Shown piece by piece: positions 62,342-64,000 of a stretch of DNA of 64,000 bases. Under the pieces are notes generated by a model. The model searched no databases, was not told the DNA's origin, and saw only the letters and a list, made by a program, of their open reading frames with translations. How positions within the stretch are numbered: position 1 is the first letter of the stretch; each line of letters starts with the position of its first letter. The position numbers were made by a program, and so were the translations under genes. The DNA comes from Candidatus Methylopumilus planktonicus (GTDB lineage Bacteria; Pseudomonadota; Gammaproteobacteria; Burkholderiales; Methylophilaceae). Location: assembly GCF_006364715.1 (NCBI RefSeq), contig NZ_CP040984.1, positions 1,054,001 through 1,118,000 on the forward strand. The letters are read 5' to 3'.

Positions 62342-63579
62342 TGATAAAACTTCATCCTCTTTTTAAAAATCTTTATCAAAAAAAAGATGAGTCTCTTCCT
62401 ATTTTCATGATGAAAGAAACATTGGCAGGATGTAAACGCCACAATGTGTTTGGTTTAACTGCGTCTCTTTCTTTTTTCTCTCTTTTTGCTTTAATACCAA
62501 TGATTCTTCTCATTTTCTTTTTCTTGAGTCATTGGTTAGTCAATTCAGAATTTGCCTTAGGGAAATTAGCACTTCTCACGAGCAATCTTTTACCGCAAAT
62601 TAGTAAAAAAATTATGCTTGAAGTCTTCAAGATATCAAGCCACACGAAAGCATGGGGCATCTTAGGCACCCTTATTCTATTATGGGCAGCAACGCCCCTT
62701 ACCAGCTCGCTACGTGCTAGTCTGCTTATTATCTCAGCCACTGAAGAAAATCCATCATTCTTAAAAAGTAAGATTCGAGATATCGTCTCTATCATTGGGA
62801 TTCTTTTTCTTTTCTTTCTTTTTACTCTGTCAGGGATGGTCATACAAAAAACCGCTGTCTTTTTTAGTGAGTATTTAAGTTTTTTTAATTCACAAATGAT
62901 TTATTTTATAAGCTCATTTTCATTTGTTGTTTTATCACTCACACTTTTTAATCGATTTTTCTTTCCAATCAAGGTAGATGTAAAACATATTATTTTAGGT
63001 TCACTACTGACAGCATTCTTGTGGCTTATGCTCCGCTCAACGTTTGACATCTTTTTATCCTTAAGCCATTCATACGGAACCTTCTTTGGCGGGATGCGAA
63101 ATCTTTTTATTTCCCTCATTTGGTTATATTTGAATATTGCTTCTTATTTAGTTGGGGTAGAACTGATGGCGACACTTCACAAAAAAGATATGTTGCTATT
63201 AAAAAAATTATTTGATGACTCCATTCCTCTTTCAAGCTCTTTCATTCATTATCTTGCTTCACGTTACGGAAAAATATACCGACAAAATGTAATGATTTTT
63301 GAGCAAGGTAATCGCGAACATAATGTATATTTTATTGTTCAAGGCTCAGTGGATTTAATTCAAGACGATCGAGTGATACGCTCTTTAAAGGCTCATGAAT
63401 ACTTTGGTGAAATGGCAGTCTTAAATGAAACGCCAACGATTGCTTCAGCGATGTCAACTTCTAACGAGTCTGAAATCATTGCAATTCCAAAAGTGCATCT
63501 TGAAATGATGTTGGCTGATGAGCCAAAAGTAGCGATGAAATTTTTAAGGAAAATGTCTTTGCGATTGCAGCAACGTTAA
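62338..63579 (+). CDS. YihY/UPF0761-family membrane protein fused to a cyclic-nucleotide-binding-like domain
   Basis: 413 residues. The N-terminal about 290 form a YihY (formerly ribonuclease BN) integral membrane domain with about six helices (AGCKRHNVFGLTASLSFFSLFALIP, LLWAATPLTSSLRASL, YGTFFGGMRNLFISLIWLYLNIASYLVGVELMA). Residues about 305-413 are a Crp-type cNMP-binding fold (NVMIFEQGNREHNVYFIVQG, YFGEMAVLNETPTIASAMS). The phosphate-binding cassette reads NETPTIASA where cAMP binders have an Arg before Ser/Thr-Ala; that Arg is missing, so cyclic nucleotide binding is doubtful. ATGA overlap with pip. Function of YihY proteins is unknown. Confidence 0.85.
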   Translation: MMIKLHPLFKNLYQKKDESLPIFMMKETLAGCKRHNVFGLTASLSFFSLFALIPMILLIFFFLSHWLVNSEFALGKLALLTSNLLPQISKKIMLEVFKISSHTKAWGILGTLILLWAATPLTSSLRASLLIISATEENPSFLKSKIRDIVSIIGILFLFFLFTLSGMVIQKTAVFFSEYLSFFNSQMIYFISSFSFVVLSLTLFNRFFFPIKVDVKHIILGSLLTAFLWLMLRSTFDIFLSLSHSYGTFFGGMRNLFISLIWLYLNIASYLVGVELMATLHKKDMLLLKKLFDDSIPLSSSFIHYLASRYGKIYRQNVMIFEQGNREHNVYFIVQGSVDLIQDDRVIRSLKAHEYFGEMAVLNETPTIASAMSTSNESEIIAIPKVHLEMMLADEPKVAMKFLRKMSLRLQQR

Positions 63580-64000
63580 AAGTTAGCAGGTTTTAAATCA
63601 AAAGCAATACAAATTCTTTCTTCATTAGAGCTAAAAGGTATCGTTCGATGAAAAACGGAGGATGGGAAGAAGACAACATCCCCGACCTGCGGTAAGTATA
63701 GTTTTTTTTCAAAGTCATCATGCATTCTCGGATAATCATCACCATCGACACTTAATTCAATACCACCTTCGTCAGGATGTTTTTTTTGTTGCGGAATTGA
63801 CAAATAAACAGCGCCGCTGATCCACCCCTCCTCATGAATATGTGATGCAAGATGTCCGCCTGTTTGCATTTTGACAAACCATGAACTACTAAACTCAATT
63901 ATTTTTGGAAAAGCCTTAATAAACATGGAGTCTTCATGCTTATAGTGGTCATAGTATTTTTTAATGAGCAGTGTAATTTCTTGCGACAATCTTTTAAATG
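63576..64000 (-). CDS. 2-oxoglutarate/Fe(II) oxygenase-like protein, C-terminal part, cut by window edge
   Basis: The last about 141 residues of a leftward gene. The reading frame is open to the window end (FKR precedes the TTG at 63989), so the true start is outside. Visible is a double-stranded beta-helix core: SSSWFVKMQTGGHLASHIHEEGWISGAVYLSIP (HxH iron-type motif in SHIHEEG, with the second His and Glu), GDVVFFPSSVFHRTIPFSSNEERICIAFD (distal His and the Arg that binds 2-oxoglutarate). Matches the C-terminal part of putative 2OG-Fe(II) oxygenases that often carry TPR repeats N-terminally; the latter part is not visible here. Its stop overlaps the stop of the convergent YihY fusion. Confidence 0.7.
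   Translation of the reverse strand, partial: FKRLSQEITLLIKKYYDHYKHEDSMFIKAFPKIIEFSSSWFVKMQTGGHLASHIHEEGWISGAVYLSIPQQKKHPDEGGIELSVDGDDYPRMHDDFEKKLYLPQVGDVVFFPSSVFHRTIPFSSNEERICIAFDLKPANF

Overview
The window looks like part of a small, AT-rich, streamlined genome of a methylotrophic betaproteobacterium (Methylophilaceae). An OM43 or Candidatus Methylopumilus-like organism is my best guess. The reasons are the gene content (a XoxF-type methanol dehydrogenase with its cytochrome and XoxJ, two different formate dehydrogenases, a proton-pumping pyrophosphatase, a tkt-gap-pgk block), very short intergenic gaps, many 4-base ATGA overlaps, and betaproteobacterial gene order such as lpxC / NDUFA9-like / cca. 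The species assignment is inference. I see no insertion sequence, phage gene, CRISPR array, tRNA or rRNA. No stretch longer than 300 bases lacks a feature; the largest non-coding regions are the mraZ-rnpB-pyrC interval (32149-32724) and the xoxF upstream region (61091-61375).

Layout. 1-7081: 3' part of hppA, then leftward tkt-gap-pgk-purC. 7249-11752: a thioredoxin-fold protein, rsmE, and the arginine genes, in which N-acetylglutamate synthase carries an N-terminal XRE-type DNA-binding domain, followed by argB and a HAD nucleotidase. 11745-32148: one long leftward run holding cca, an NDUFA9-like gene, a newly noticed 53-residue membrane protein, lpxC and a complete, densely overlapping dcw cluster (mraZ-rsmH-ftsL-ftsI-murE-murF-mraY-murD-ftsW-murG-murC-murB-ddl-ftsQ-ftsA-ftsZ). 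32354-32643: RNase P RNA. 32725-39116: pyrC, rsmI, a dolP-like lipoprotein, trxA, rho, rpmE and a family-39-like glycosyltransferase.

39121-50190 is a formate oxidation and molybdenum cofactor island: leftward fdsG-fdsB-fdsA-fdhD-fdsD (NAD-linked enzyme) and, divergently, a single-subunit FDH4-like molybdoenzyme followed by moaA-mobA-moeA. 50294-53327: bcp, phoH-like and lplT. 53339-57479: transhydrogenase (pntAa-pntAb-pntB) with a type II NADH dehydrogenase. 57574-61090: xoxG-xoxJ-xoxF. 61376-64000: proline iminopeptidase, a YihY-family membrane protein fused to a cyclic-nucleotide-binding-like domain, and the end of a 2OG-Fe(II) oxygenase-like gene cut by the window edge.

Together the right half describes C1 energy metabolism: methanol is oxidised in the periplasm by XoxF with electrons going to XoxG, formate is oxidised by two enzymes that need the adjacent cofactor genes, and Pnt, Ndh and the pyrophosphatase balance NAD(P)H and the proton gradient. 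The best candidates for something new are the HTH-NAGS fusion with a palindrome sitting on its own promoter region, the xoxF leader with mutually exclusive hairpins, the small lpxC-coupled membrane protein, and hairpin terminators placed inside the tkt-gap and xoxF-xoxJ operons.
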